Assembly (NCBI RefSeq): GCF_001426485.1
Contig: NZ_LMET01000001.1
Span: 1,123,033-1,187,032 of the forward strand
Direction: 5' to 3'
DNA: 64,000 nucleotides
Origin: Aeromicrobium sp. Root472D3
GTDB lineage: Bacteria; Actinomycetota; Actinomycetes; Propionibacteriales; Nocardioidaceae
The notes under the pieces were generated by a model that did no database searches, was not told the DNA's origin, and worked only from the letters and a program-made list of their open reading frames with translations. The position numbers and the translations under genes were made by a program. Numbering within the stretch: position 1 is the stretch's first letter; every line of letters begins with the position of its first letter. Below, in pieces: positions 36,722-45,292 of the stretch.

Positions 36722-37555
36722 ATGACTGACACGACTGGCAAGACCTGGTTCATCACCGGCACGTCGCGAGGATTCGGCCGCGAGTGGGCCATCGCCGCCC
36801 TCGAGCGCGGTGACCGCGTGGCCGCCACGGCGCGCAACACCGACTCCCTCGACGACCTCGTCGAGAAGTACGGCGACGCGATCCTGCCGATCGCCCTCGA
36901 CGTCAACGACCGCGCCGCCGACGTCGCCGCCGTCCAGCGGGCGCACGACCACTTCGGTCGCCTCGACGTCGTGGTCAACAACGCGGGCTACGGCCACTTC
37001 GGCTTCATCGAGGAGATCACCGAGGAGGAGGCCCGCGCGCAGATCGAGACCAACCTGTTCGGAGCCCTCTGGGTCACGCAGGCGGCGCTGCCGTTCCTGC
37101 GCGAGCAGGGATCGGGCCACATCATCCAGGTGTCGTCGATCGGCGGCATCTCGGCGTTCCCGCTCGTCGGCATCTACCACGCGTCGAAGTGGGGCCTGGA
37201 GGGCTTCTCGCAGGCGCTGGCCCAGGAGGTCGCCGACTTCGGCATCCACGTCACCCTGGTCGAGCCGGGCGGGTTCTCGACCGACTGGAGCGGCGACTCG
37301 GCCTCGCACTCGCAGGAGAACCCCGCCTACGCCGACTTCCGCCAGAAGACGATGGAGCAGCGCAGCTCGCGCAACGCCACCCCCGGCGACCCGCACGCGT
37401 CCGCCGCCGCGATCCTCGACGTCGTCGACGCCGCCGAGCCGCCGCTGCGGGTGTTCTTCGGCACCGCGCCGCTCGGCATCGCCAAGGCCGACTACGAGAA
37501 GCGCCTCGCGACCTGGGAGCAGTGGAACCACGTGTCGGAGAAGGCCCAGGGCTGA
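36722..37555 (+). CDS. Short-chain dehydrogenase/reductase
   Basis: A 277-residue classical SDR. The cofactor loop is TGTSRGFGRE with ATARN at the end of strand 2, which suits NADP(H). NNAGYG is conserved, and the catalytic set is S (VSSIGGIS), then Y-x-x-x-K in YHASKWG. The region after VEPGGFSTDW forms the substrate cap. Such SDRs act on varied ketones and aldehydes. The MerR-type promoter suggests induction by a reactive small molecule or drug. Confidence 0.87.
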   Translation: MTDTTGKTWFITGTSRGFGREWAIAALERGDRVAATARNTDSLDDLVEKYGDAILPIALDVNDRAADVAAVQRAHDHFGRLDVVVNNAGYGHFGFIEEITEEEARAQIETNLFGALWVTQAALPFLREQGSGHIIQVSSIGGISAFPLVGIYHASKWGLEGFSQALAQEVADFGIHVTLVEPGGFSTDWSGDSASHSQENPAYADFRQKTMEQRSSRNATPGDPHASAAAILDVVDAAEPPLRVFFGTAPLGIAKADYEKRLATWEQWNHVSEKAQG

Positions 37556-37562
37556 CGCCGAC

Positions 37563-37590
37563 GGCCGGGCGGGACGCTCACCGCCCGGCC
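37563..37590 (+). terminator. Hairpin terminator after the SDR gene
   Basis: GGCCGGGCGG (37563-37572) pairs perfectly with 37581-37590 across an 8-base loop, 8 bases after the SDR stop. Confidence 0.6.
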
Positions 37591-37623
37591 TCCCGATCCC
37601 TGCCGCGGCGGCCCGCGATCGAC

Positions 37624-37629
37624 TAGCCT
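37624..37629 (+). promoter_or_regulatory. Leaderless -10 (TAGCCT) for the TIGR02206 gene
   Basis: TAGCCT lies 6 bases before the ATG at 37636, with no ribosome-binding site. Confidence 0.45.
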
Positions 37630-37635
37630 CGCCGC

Positions 37636-38379
37636 ATGATGCTGGCCGACGAACGGTTCGAGAGCTACGGCTCGTCGCACCTGACGGTGCTCGCGATCTT
37701 CATGATCGGGGTCGCCGTCGCGATCGTCGCCGGGCGACGGCTGGCCGGCGGCCCGCACGAGCAGGTCGTCCGCCGGACGTTCGCGATCGTCCTGCTGTGC
37801 GTCACGATCCCGCTGCAGGTGCTGCAGCTGACCCCCGACGAGTGGAACCTCCAGACGTCGCTGCCCCTCCAGCTGTGCGACCTCGCCTGGATGGTCGCGG
37901 CCCACGCCCTGTGGACCCGTCACCGCGTCACCTCGACGATCACCTACCTGTGGGGCATCACCCTCACGACGCAGGGGATGCTGACGCCGGACCTCGCCTC
38001 CGACTTCCCCGAGCCCAGGTTTTTGATGTTCTGGGGCATGCACGTGCTGATCGTGTGGGCGTCGTTCTTCCTCGTCGTCGGCCTGCGCATCGTGCCGACG
38101 TGGCGCACGTACCGCCTGACCGTCGTGGTCACCCTGGCGTGGGCCGTGTCCGCCTACGCCTTCAACGTCGTGGCCGGCACCAACTACGGCTACCTCAACC
38201 GCCTGCCCCGGAACGCCTCGCTGCTCGACCACCTCGGCCCGTGGCCGCTGTACGTCGTCCTCGAGATCGCGATCGTCGCCGCGGTGTGGGCGCTGCTGAC
38301 GTGGCCGTGGGCGCGACCCTCGTCGGCCGGCGCGCGTCGCGGCGGCACGGACGCCGCCGCCGGGCGCCGGCGCGCCTAG
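37636..38379 (+). CDS. TIGR02206/YwaF family membrane protein
   Basis: A 247-residue protein with about six to seven membrane helices. The LPLQLCDLAWMVAAHALWT segment, the mid-protein FWGMHVLIVWASFFLVV and the NYGYLNRLP loop match the YwaF family (TIGR02206), distantly related to eukaryotic TMEM164. Function is unknown. The C-terminal 20 residues are Arg/Ala-rich. Its stop codon TAG is part of the -10 box of the second nuo operon. Confidence 0.75.
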   Translation: MMLADERFESYGSSHLTVLAIFMIGVAVAIVAGRRLAGGPHEQVVRRTFAIVLLCVTIPLQVLQLTPDEWNLQTSLPLQLCDLAWMVAAHALWTRHRVTSTITYLWGITLTTQGMLTPDLASDFPEPRFLMFWGMHVLIVWASFFLVVGLRIVPTWRTYRLTVVVTLAWAVSAYAFNVVAGTNYGYLNRLPRNASLLDHLGPWPLYVVLEIAIVAAVWALLTWPWARPSSAGARRGGTDAAAGRRRA

Positions 38380-38382
38380 AGT
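38377..38382 (+). promoter_or_regulatory. Leaderless -10 (TAGAGT) of the second nuo operon
   Basis: TAGAGT begins on the TAG stop codon of the upstream gene and ends 7 bases before the ATG at 38390. There is no Rex-like site here, unlike at nuoA-N. Confidence 0.45.
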
Positions 38383-38389
38383 GGTGCCC

Positions 38390-38770
38390 ATGCGCGCCCT
38401 CCTCGACGACACGTACCTGCCGGGGTACGCCACCGTCGGCGCGATCGTCGTGGTCGGACTGCTGCTCGCGACCGCGATGCTGGGCGTCAACCGGCTCCTG
38501 CGACCGCAGGTCGCGTCGCGCGACAAGCGCACGACGTACGAGTCGGGCGTCGACCCCGTCGGCGAGGGCTGGGCGCAGTCGACGGTCCGCTACTACGTGT
38601 ACGCGTTCCTCTACGTGATCTTCGCGGTCGACGCCGTGTTCCTGTTCCCGTGGGCCCTCGTGCTCGAGCAGATCGGGCACGCGGCCGCCGTCGAGATGGG
38701 CGTCTTCGTGGGCGTCCTCGCGATCGGCCTGGCGTACGCGTGGCGCAAGGGCGTGCTGTCGTGGACGTGA
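38390..38770 (+). CDS. nuoA2: Second NuoA-like subunit
   Basis: A 126-residue three-helix NuoA homologue. The loop [16 protein letters not shown] is conserved. In helix 2 the segment is [13 protein letters not shown] where the first copy has [13 protein letters not shown]. The Asp-x-Glu pair, shown to matter in E. coli NuoA, is therefore Ala-x-Asp here. I chose the ATG at 38390 rather than 9 bases upstream because of the TAGAGT box. It opens a ten-gene operon with overlapping ends. Confidence 0.88.
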   Translation: MRALLDDTYLPGYATVGAIVVVGLLLATAMLGVNRLLRPQVASRDKRTTYESGVDPVGEGWAQSTVRYYVYAFLYVIFAVDAVFLFPWALVLEQIGHAAAVEMGVFVGVLAIGLAYAWRKGVLSWT

Positions 38771-39342
38771 CCGGAGCCGTCGACCTGCCCATGCCGACCC
38801 TCGCGCCGCCCGACGGTGCCACGAGCCTCGGCGCCGGCTCGCAGGCCGCCCTCAAGGCCGCGCGCTACCTGCTCAACTGGGGCCGGAAGTACTCGCTGTG
38901 GGTGTTCAACTTCGGCCTGGCGTGCTGCGCGATCGAGTTCATCGCGACGTCGATGTCGCGCCACGACTTCATCCGCCTCGGCGTGATCCCGTTCGCGCCG
39001 GGCCCCCGCCAGGCCGACCTGATGGTCGTCTCGGGCACCGTCACCGACAAGATGGCGCCGGCCATCAAGCGGCTCTACGACCAGATGCCCGAGCCCAAGT
39101 ACGTCATCAGCTTCGGGTCGTGCGCCAACTCCGGCGGCCCCTACTGGGACTCGTACTGCGTCACGAAGGGCGTCGACCAGATCATCCCCGTCGACGTCTA
39201 CGTGCCCGGCTGCCCGCCCCGGCCCGAGGCGCTGCTCGACGGCATCGTGCAGCTGCAGCACAAGATCGCGGGGGAGAACCTCGCCGAGCGCTACGCCCGC
39301 CCCGCCACGTCGCTGCTCAGCCCGCGCATCGAGGCCCCGTGA
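38767..39342 (+). CDS. nuoB2: Second NuoB-like subunit
   Basis: A 191-residue NuoB homologue with the full N2 cluster set: C53-C54 in [10 protein letters not shown]119 in [11 protein letters not shown] and C149 in VPGCPPRPE. An N-terminal extension of about 40 residues precedes the core. The GTG at 38767 overlaps the previous stop (GTGA) and was preferred to the GTG 6 bases upstream. With NuoI2 it would carry electrons toward a quinone-like site, but the partner NuoD is not encoded in this operon. Confidence 0.9.
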   Translation: MTGAVDLPMPTLAPPDGATSLGAGSQAALKAARYLLNWGRKYSLWVFNFGLACCAIEFIATSMSRHDFIRLGVIPFAPGPRQADLMVVSGTVTDKMAPAIKRLYDQMPEPKYVISFGSCANSGGPYWDSYCVTKGVDQIIPVDVYVPGCPPRPEALLDGIVQLQHKIAGENLAERYARPATSLLSPRIEAP

Positions 39343-39872
39343 GCCTCGCGTCGAACCCGTTCGGCCCGCCGCACCGCGTCGTCGAGGTCGGCGACTGGCA
39401 CGACGCCGTCGCGGGCCTGCGGGCCGACGGGTTCACGTACTTCGACTGGCTGTCGGCCGTCGACGAGCACCCCGGGGGCTTCCGGCTCGTGCTGCACGTC
39501 GCGCGACTGGCACCGGCGCTCGAGCACCTGCTGCTGGCGACCCACCTCGACCGCGCGGCACCGTCGGTGGCGTCGGTCGCGGACGTCTTCGCGGGCGCGG
39601 CGTGGCACGAGCGCGAGACGCACGAGATGTTCGGCATCGCGTTCGTCCGGGCGGGAGAACCGCTCGAGCTCGACCCGCTGCTGCTGCCGGACGGCTTCGA
39701 GGGCCACCCGCTGCGCAAGGAGTTCGTGCTCGCGTCGCGCGTCGCCAAGGCCTGGCCGGGTGCCAAGGAGCCGGGCGAGAGCGACGCCGACTCGGCGCAC
39801 TCGCCGGGCCGTCGGCGCGTCAGGCCCCCGGGCGTCCCCGACGACTGGCTGAAGGGGGCGCGCGATGAGTGA
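39339..39872 (+). CDS. nuoC2: Second NuoC-like subunit
   Basis: A 177-residue NuoC homologue. [13 protein letters not shown] and [16 protein letters not shown] are the family signatures. It lacks the long N-terminal extension of the first NuoC and ends in a basic, proline-rich tail. It is far too short to be a NuoC-NuoD fusion. The next gene is nuoH2 with an 8-base overlap, so no room exists for nuoD, E, F or G. Confidence 0.87.
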   Translation: MSLASNPFGPPHRVVEVGDWHDAVAGLRADGFTYFDWLSAVDEHPGGFRLVLHVARLAPALEHLLLATHLDRAAPSVASVADVFAGAAWHERETHEMFGIAFVRAGEPLELDPLLLPDGFEGHPLRKEFVLASRVAKAWPGAKEPGESDADSAHSPGRRRVRPPGVPDDWLKGARDE

Positions 39873-40833
39873 GGCGCTCGACGTGCTGCTGCGGTGCCTC
39901 GTCGTGCTGGGGGCGTTCCTGACGATGCCGCTGCTGGTGGGGCAGATGGAGCACAAGGCGATGGCGCACATGCAGGCCCGCGTCGGCCCCATGGCGGCCG
40001 GCGGCTTCCACGGCTGGGCGCAGCTCGTCGCCGACGGCGTCAAGTTCGCCCAGAAGGAGAGCATCACGCCTGCCGCGGCCGACCGCCGCGTGTTCGAGCT
40101 GGCGCCGGCCGTCGCGCTGGTGCCGTACCTCGTGGCGATGGTCGCGATCCCGCTCGGCCCGTTCTTCGGCCAGGGCGTGCTGATCGGCCAGGACCTCGAC
40201 CTCGGTCTGTTCTTCGTGCTGGCCGCGATGAGCGTCGGCGTGCTCGGGACGCTGATGGGCGGCCTCGGCAGCGGCAACAAGTACTCCTACCTCGGTGGCA
40301 TGCGGGTCGCGGCGCAGCTGATGTCGTACGAGCTGCCGATGGTGCTCGCCGCGGCCAGCGCCGCGATGCTCGCCGGCACCCTGTCGCTGGTCGGCATCGC
40401 GGACGCCTTCGAGCCGTGGTGGCTCGTGGTGCAGCTGCCGGGCCTCGTGGTGTTCTTCGTGGCGGGGCTGGCCGAGCTGCAGCGTCCCCCGTTCGACGCC
40501 CCGCTGGCCGACGCCGAGCTCGTCATGGGCCCGCTGACGGAGTACGGCGGCATGCGGTTCGCGATGTTCCTGCTCGCGGAGTACGCCGGCATCGTCGTGC
40601 TGGCGGCGCTGACGACGGTGCTGTTCCTCGGCGGGTGGGCCGGGCCGTGGGCCGAGCAGCTGGGCTGGGCCTGGACGCTGCTCAAGATCGTCGGCGTCTC
40701 GTTCCTCGTGATCTGGGCGCGCGTGGCCTACCCGCGGCTGCGCGAGGACCAGGTCAACGTGCTGGCGTGGAAGGTGCTCGTGCCGCTCGCGCTGGCGCAG
40801 GTCACGCTGACGACCGTGGTGGTGGTGTGGTGA
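39865..40833 (+). CDS. nuoH2: Second NuoH-like subunit
   Basis: A 322-residue membrane subunit with about eight helices. [16 protein letters not shown] and [12 protein letters not shown] are conserved. The acidic loop reads [26 protein letters not shown], against [26 protein letters not shown] in the first copy. One loop glutamate has become leucine and another aspartate. It lacks the soluble C-terminal tail of NuoH1. Confidence 0.9.
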   Translation: MSEALDVLLRCLVVLGAFLTMPLLVGQMEHKAMAHMQARVGPMAAGGFHGWAQLVADGVKFAQKESITPAAADRRVFELAPAVALVPYLVAMVAIPLGPFFGQGVLIGQDLDLGLFFVLAAMSVGVLGTLMGGLGSGNKYSYLGGMRVAAQLMSYELPMVLAAASAAMLAGTLSLVGIADAFEPWWLVVQLPGLVVFFVAGLAELQRPPFDAPLADAELVMGPLTEYGGMRFAMFLLAEYAGIVVLAALTTVLFLGGWAGPWAEQLGWAWTLLKIVGVSFLVIWARVAYPRLREDQVNVLAWKVLVPLALAQVTLTTVVVVW

Positions 40834-41351
40834 AGGCATACGGCAGGGGCCTGTGGCAGGGCCTGCGCGTGACGTGGCGCAACCTGACGCGGCGCAGCGT
40901 CACGGCGCACTACCCCGACGTCGAGCCCGACCTGCCGCCGCGCAGCCGGGGCGTCATCGCGCTGCAGGAGGAGAACTGCACCTCGTGCATGCTGTGCGCC
41001 CGCGAGTGCCCGTCGTGGTGCATCACGATCGACTCGCACAAGGAGGTCATCCCCGCGGCGACCGACGGCGGGCGCGACCGCAGCCAGAACGTCCTCGACC
41101 GCTTCGACATCGACTACTCGATCTGCATGTACTGCTCGATCTGCATCGAGGTGTGCCCGTTCGACGCGCTGCACTGGTCGCCGGAGTTCGCGTACGCCGA
41201 GGGCGACCTGAAGGACCTCACGCACGACATGAACCGCCTGCGCACGTGGATGGACACCGTGCCGCCCCCGCAGGCCCTCGACCCCGGCGCCGAGCAGGGC
41301 AAGGAGCTCGACGCGTACGAGCGGACGCGGGCGACCGAGGAGGGGCTGTGA
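40830..41351 (+). CDS. nuoI2: Second NuoI-like two-cluster ferredoxin subunit
   Basis: A 173-residue subunit with two intact [4Fe-4S] motifs: C50, C53, C56 and C60 in [12 protein letters not shown], and C99, C102, C105 and C109 in [12 protein letters not shown]. It is the only electron-input subunit in this operon, so a soluble ferredoxin or the first complex's NADH module would have to feed it. Start GTG overlaps the nuoH2 stop by 4 bases. Confidence 0.92.
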   Translation: MKAYGRGLWQGLRVTWRNLTRRSVTAHYPDVEPDLPPRSRGVIALQEENCTSCMLCARECPSWCITIDSHKEVIPAATDGGRDRSQNVLDRFDIDYSICMYCSICIEVCPFDALHWSPEFAYAEGDLKDLTHDMNRLRTWMDTVPPPQALDPGAEQGKELDAYERTRATEEGL

Positions 41352-41845
41352 ACGGCACCGAGGTCGTCTTCGTCGTGCTGTCGCTCCTCGCGGTCGGCTC
41401 GGCCGTGCTCGCGATGACGAGCCCCCAGCTCGTGCACGCGGCGCTGTGGCTCGTCGTGACGCTCGGGGCCGTCGCCGGCTGCTTCGTGCTGATGACGGCC
41501 GAGTTCGTCGCATGGGTGCAGGTGCTGGTCTACGTCGGCTCGGTCGTGGTGCTGGTGATCTTCGCGCTGATGCTGACCCGCCAGAGCGGGCGGACGACCG
41601 CGGAGGTCACGGGCAACCGGTGGACGGCCGCGGTGCTGGGCCTGGTCGCGGCGGTCGGCCTCGGGGCGACGATGGTCGCCGGCTTCGCGGGCGAGCGCAT
41701 CGAGGGGCGTCGCATCGGCACGGCGGCCTCGATCGGAGAGGCGCTGTTCACCGACTGGGTGCTGCCGTTCGAGATCCTCAGCGGCGTGCTGCTGGCCGCG
41801 CTGGTCGGCGCGATCGTCCTCTCACGGTCGGGATCCGATCGCTGA
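41348..41845 (+). CDS. nuoJ2: Second NuoJ-like subunit
   Basis: A 165-residue, five-helix NuoJ homologue without the soluble tail of NuoJ1. The third helix [21 protein letters not shown] is conserved. The GTG overlaps the previous stop by 4 bases and the stop shares a base with nuoK2. Confidence 0.88.
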   Translation: MNGTEVVFVVLSLLAVGSAVLAMTSPQLVHAALWLVVTLGAVAGCFVLMTAEFVAWVQVLVYVGSVVVLVIFALMLTRQSGRTTAEVTGNRWTAAVLGLVAAVGLGATMVAGFAGERIEGRRIGTAASIGEALFTDWVLPFEILSGVLLAALVGAIVLSRSGSDR

Positions 41846-42141
41846 TGTCGCTGCTGTACCCCCTGCTGCTGTCGTCCGCCCTCTTCGGCATCGGCGTGTA
41901 CGGCGTCCTGGCCCGCCGCAACGCCGTCCTGGTGCTGCTGGGGGTCGAGCTGATGCTGAACTCCGTCACCCTCAACCTCGTGGCCTTCGACGCGTGGTTC
42001 GCCGACGCGCTGCACACCGGCCAGGTGCTGACGCTGTTCACGATCGCGCTGGCCGCGGCCGAGATCGGCCTGGGCCTCGCGATCGTCCTGGCGCTGTTCC
42101 GCGCGGTGCGGACGGTCGACGTCGACGAGGTGGGGCGATGA
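41845..42141 (+). CDS. nuoK2: Second NuoK-like subunit
   Basis: A 98-residue three-helix subunit. Both membrane glutamates of NuoK are kept: [10 protein letters not shown] and [10 protein letters not shown]. Confidence 0.9.
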   Translation: MSLLYPLLLSSALFGIGVYGVLARRNAVLVLLGVELMLNSVTLNLVAFDAWFADALHTGQVLTLFTIALAAAEIGLGLAIVLALFRAVRTVDVDEVGR

Positions 42142-43868
42142 GCCGGCGGTGGGGGTACGTGGGGTTGACGGCGGTGCTCGCGGTCGTCGTCGCGGTCTGG
42201 GCGGTCCCGGAGGTGATGCGCCACGGCTACTTCGGGCGCTACGTGGGGGCGAGCCGCCCCGGCGTCGATCCTCCGCTGCCGTCGCTGTCGCCCGACCTGT
42301 TCCTGTTCCCGCAGGCGGCGCAGATCGTGCTGCTGGCGGTCGGCGTGGGCCTGCTGGTGCAGATCTACTCGACGGCGTACCTGGGTCGTCACCCGCGCTA
42401 CCGCTCGTACGCGCTGGTCATCGTGCTGTTCCTGCTCGGGATGATCGCGGTCGTCGGCACGACGAACCTGTGGGTGCTGCTGGTCGGGTGGGAGGTCATG
42501 GGCCTGTGCTCGTACCTGCTGATCGGTCACGAGTGGGAGACGGCGCCGGCCCGGACGGGTGCCGCGAAGGCCTTCCTGGTCACCCGCGTGGCCGACCTCG
42601 GCCTGGTGATGGCGATCATCGTGATCGGCGAGACGTACGGGACGTACGACATCGTCGGCGCCCAGGTGGCGCAGGCCGACGGCACGCGTCACGCGACGCT
42701 GATCGGGCTGCTCGTGCTGGTCGCCGTGATCGGCAAGTCGGCGCAGTTCCCGCTGCACACGTGGCTGCCCGACGCCATGCCCGGGCCGACGCCGATCACG
42801 GCGCTGATCCACGCCGCGACGATGGTCGCGGCGGGCGTCTACCTCGCGTCGCGGCTGTTCTTCCTCTACGCCGACTCGCAGCTCGTGCTGACGCTGATGG
42901 CGGGCGGCGCGGCGGTCACGATGCTGATGGGGGCGCTGTTCGCGCTCACCTCGTCCGACCTCAAGCGGGCGCTCGCGTGGTCGACCGTCAGCCAGCTCGC
43001 GCTGATGCTCGCCGCCGTCGCGGCCGGCGGCGCCGAGGCGGGGCTCGACCACCTGGTGTCGCACGGCGTCTTCAAGGCGCTGCTGTTCCTCGGCTGCGGC
43101 TGCGTGATGCTCGCGGTCGGGTCGAGCGCGCTGTCGGCGATGGGCGGTCTGCGGCGCTCGATGCCGGTGACGTTCTGGACCATGACGATCGGCTTCGCGG
43201 CGCTCGCGGGCCTCGTGCCGACCGCGGGATTCTTCACGAAGGACTCGGTGCTGCACGCGATCGAGGTCGCGACCGACGGAGACCACGGGCTCGCGCCGGG
43301 CGTGGCCCGGGCGCTGTTGGTCGTCGCGCTGGTGACGACGTTCGTGACGGCCGCCTACGCGACCCGGTTGTGGGTGCTGACGTTCCTCGGCCCGGTCGGC
43401 GCCGACCGCGCCGACCGCGCCGACCACGAGGTGCGCGAGCAGCCGCCCGCCATGACGGGCCCCCTGGTCGTCCTGGCCGTCGCGACGTTCGCGCTGTCGG
43501 TCGGCCAGCCGCTCCACCTCGGCACGGGCCTGCTGAGCACGGCGGTCGCCGGGGCCGGCGTGGCGACCGTGCTGCTCCTGGCGCGGCGCGGATCGGCCCT
43601 CGACCGGTCGCCGGCGCCGCTGACGTCCGAGCTGTGGCTCGACCGGCCGTTCTCGCGGTGGGTCCCGGCCGCGGCCGCACCGCTCGCCCGCGGGGTCGTC
43701 GACCTCGACCGCGACGCCGTCGACGTCTACCCGCGCGGCGGTGCGGCCCTCGTGGCCGTCGTCTCGCGGGGGCTCGGTCTGGCGCAGACGCGCAACGTCC
43801 AGCGCTACGCGACGGTGCTGGCGGTCGGCGTCGTCGTGATCGTCGTGGTCGGGGTGGTGCTGCGATGA
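42138..43868 (+). CDS. nuoL2: Second NuoL-like antiporter subunit
   Basis: A 576-residue homologue of NuoL. The helix-5 glutamate is in [16 protein letters not shown] and the helix-7 lysine in [38 protein letters not shown] is the broken helix. The C-terminal part that would form the lateral helix (ending [14 protein letters not shown]) is present, so it should still brace the membrane arm. A short in-frame triplication of Ala-Asp-Arg codons lies near residue 424. Confidence 0.9.
   Translation: MSRRWGYVGLTAVLAVVVAVWAVPEVMRHGYFGRYVGASRPGVDPPLPSLSPDLFLFPQAAQIVLLAVGVGLLVQIYSTAYLGRHPRYRSYALVIVLFLLGMIAVVGTTNLWVLLVGWEVMGLCSYLLIGHEWETAPARTGAAKAFLVTRVADLGLVMAIIVIGETYGTYDIVGAQVAQADGTRHATLIGLLVLVAVIGKSAQFPLHTWLPDAMPGPTPITALIHAATMVAAGVYLASRLFFLYADSQLVLTLMAGGAAVTMLMGALFALTSSDLKRALAWSTVSQLALMLAAVAAGGAEAGLDHLVSHGVFKALLFLGCGCVMLAVGSSALSAMGGLRRSMPVTFWTMTIGFAALAGLVPTAGFFTKDSVLHAIEVATDGDHGLAPGVARALLVVALVTTFVTAAYATRLWVLTFLGPVGADRADRADHEVREQPPAMTGPLVVLAVATFALSVGQPLHLGTGLLSTAVAGAGVATVLLLARRGSALDRSPAPLTSELWLDRPFSRWVPAAAAPLARGVVDLDRDAVDVYPRGGAALVAVVSRGLGLAQTRNVQRYATVLAVGVVVIVVVGVVLR
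43401..43427 (+). repeat. 9-bp tandem repeat inside nuoL2
   Basis: GCCGACCGC occurs twice in tandem, then once as GCCGACCAC, encoding Ala-Asp-Arg, Ala-Asp-Arg, Ala-Asp-His in a loop. It stays in frame and could vary in copy number without breaking the gene. Confidence 0.6.
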
Positions 43869-45292
43869 TCGTCGCCGCCCTGGCCGTCCCCTTCGTCGTG
43901 GGGCTGCTGCTCGTGCTCGGCCGCCGGTTCGTGTCCGGACGGGCGGCCGCGTGGATCGGGGTCGCCGCGACGACGGTCTCACTGGTGCTCGTGGCCGCCG
44001 TCTGGGAGGGCCGCGAGGGGGTCTCGGGCGAGGTCGACGTCGCCTGGATCGAACCGGTCGGCGCCCGCCTGCACCTCGGCCTGACGGCGGTGTCGTGGCC
44101 GTTCGCGCTGATGACGGCGTTCATCGCGGTCCTGTGCTGCCTGTGGCTCGTCGCCGACGACACCTCGCCGGCCCTGGTCGGGCTGGTGCTCGTGATCGGC
44201 GCCTCGGCCCTCGGCGTGTTCGGCTCGCTCGACGCGCTCCTGCTGTTCGTGTTCTTCGAGCTCGCGCTGGTGCCGATGTGGTTCGTCATCGCGTGGTGGT
44301 CCGACGCCGACCGCGACGTCGCGCACCGAGCGGCCACGCGGTTCCTGCTGTTCACCGTGACGGGATCGGCGCTGCTGCTGGTCGGCATCGTCGTCGCGGC
44401 CGTCGAGGGCGGGAGCCTCGAGCTGACGGCCCTGCGGCCGACCGCCGTCGCGATCGTCCTGATCACGCTGGGCTTCGCGGTCAAGACGCCCGTCGTCCCG
44501 CTGCACACGTGGCTGCCGGACGCCCACAGCTCGGCGCCCACCGTCGGGTCGGTGCTGCTGGCCTCGGTGTTCCTCAAGCTCGGCACGTACGGGCTCATCG
44601 TGTTCGTCCTGCCGTCCGACCACCTCGGCGTGGTCGCGCCGTACCTCGCGGTCGCGGGATCCGTCGGCATCGTCTGGTCGGCGCTGGCCTGCTACGCGCA
44701 GGACGACCTCAAGCGGCTGATCGCGTACTCCAGCATCGGTCACATGGGCTTCGTCGTGCTCGCGATCTCGACCCGCAGCGAGGCGGGCCTGGCCGCCGCG
44801 GTGTTCGGCTCGGTCGCGCACGGCGTCATCACGGGGCTGCTGTTCTTCGCCGCCGGCTCGATGAAGGACCGCTACGGCACGACGTCGATGGCCGGCATCG
44901 GGCGCGGCCTCTACGGCCGCGCGCCGTGGCTGGCGGCGACGTTCGTGCTGGCGGCCGTGGCGAGCCTCGGGCTGCCGGGCCTCGCGGGCTTCTGGGGCGA
45001 GGTGCTCTCGCTGCGCGCCGCCTACGACGTCGGCTCCGTGCTGACCAGGCCCGTGGCCTGGACGGCCCTGGGCCTGGCGCTGGTCGGCATCGCCCTGACG
45101 ACGGCGTACGTCGTCCGGGCCGTCCGGCTGCTGGCGCAGGGCGAGCCGTCGGCGCTCGAGGCCGACCGCGACCTCGGACGTCGCGAGGTCGTCGTGATGG
45201 GCGCTCTCGTCGCGGTCGTCGTGGTGCTGGGCCTGGTGCCGCAGCTGCTGCTCGACCTCTACGGTCCCGTGTACGTCGGGGTGGCGCGATGA
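43865..45292 (+). CDS. nuoM2: Second NuoM-like antiporter subunit
   Basis: A 475-residue homologue of NuoM. Helix-5 glutamate is in FVFFELALVPMWFVI and helix-7 lysine in [34 protein letters not shown] is also conserved. Overlaps of 4 bases join it to both neighbours. Confidence 0.9.
   Translation: MIVAALAVPFVVGLLLVLGRRFVSGRAAAWIGVAATTVSLVLVAAVWEGREGVSGEVDVAWIEPVGARLHLGLTAVSWPFALMTAFIAVLCCLWLVADDTSPALVGLVLVIGASALGVFGSLDALLLFVFFELALVPMWFVIAWWSDADRDVAHRAATRFLLFTVTGSALLLVGIVVAAVEGGSLELTALRPTAVAIVLITLGFAVKTPVVPLHTWLPDAHSSAPTVGSVLLASVFLKLGTYGLIVFVLPSDHLGVVAPYLAVAGSVGIVWSALACYAQDDLKRLIAYSSIGHMGFVVLAISTRSEAGLAAAVFGSVAHGVITGLLFFAAGSMKDRYGTTSMAGIGRGLYGRAPWLAATFVLAAVASLGLPGLAGFWGEVLSLRAAYDVGSVLTRPVAWTALGLALVGIALTTAYVVRAVRLLAQGEPSALEADRDLGRREVVVMGALVAVVVVLGLVPQLLLDLYGPVYVGVAR

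Noticed and set aside
39339-39872. nuoC2 as a NuoC-NuoD fusion that would supply the missing subunit
   Set aside because: The protein is only 177 residues, all accounted for by the NuoC domain and a short tail, and nuoH2 starts inside its end.
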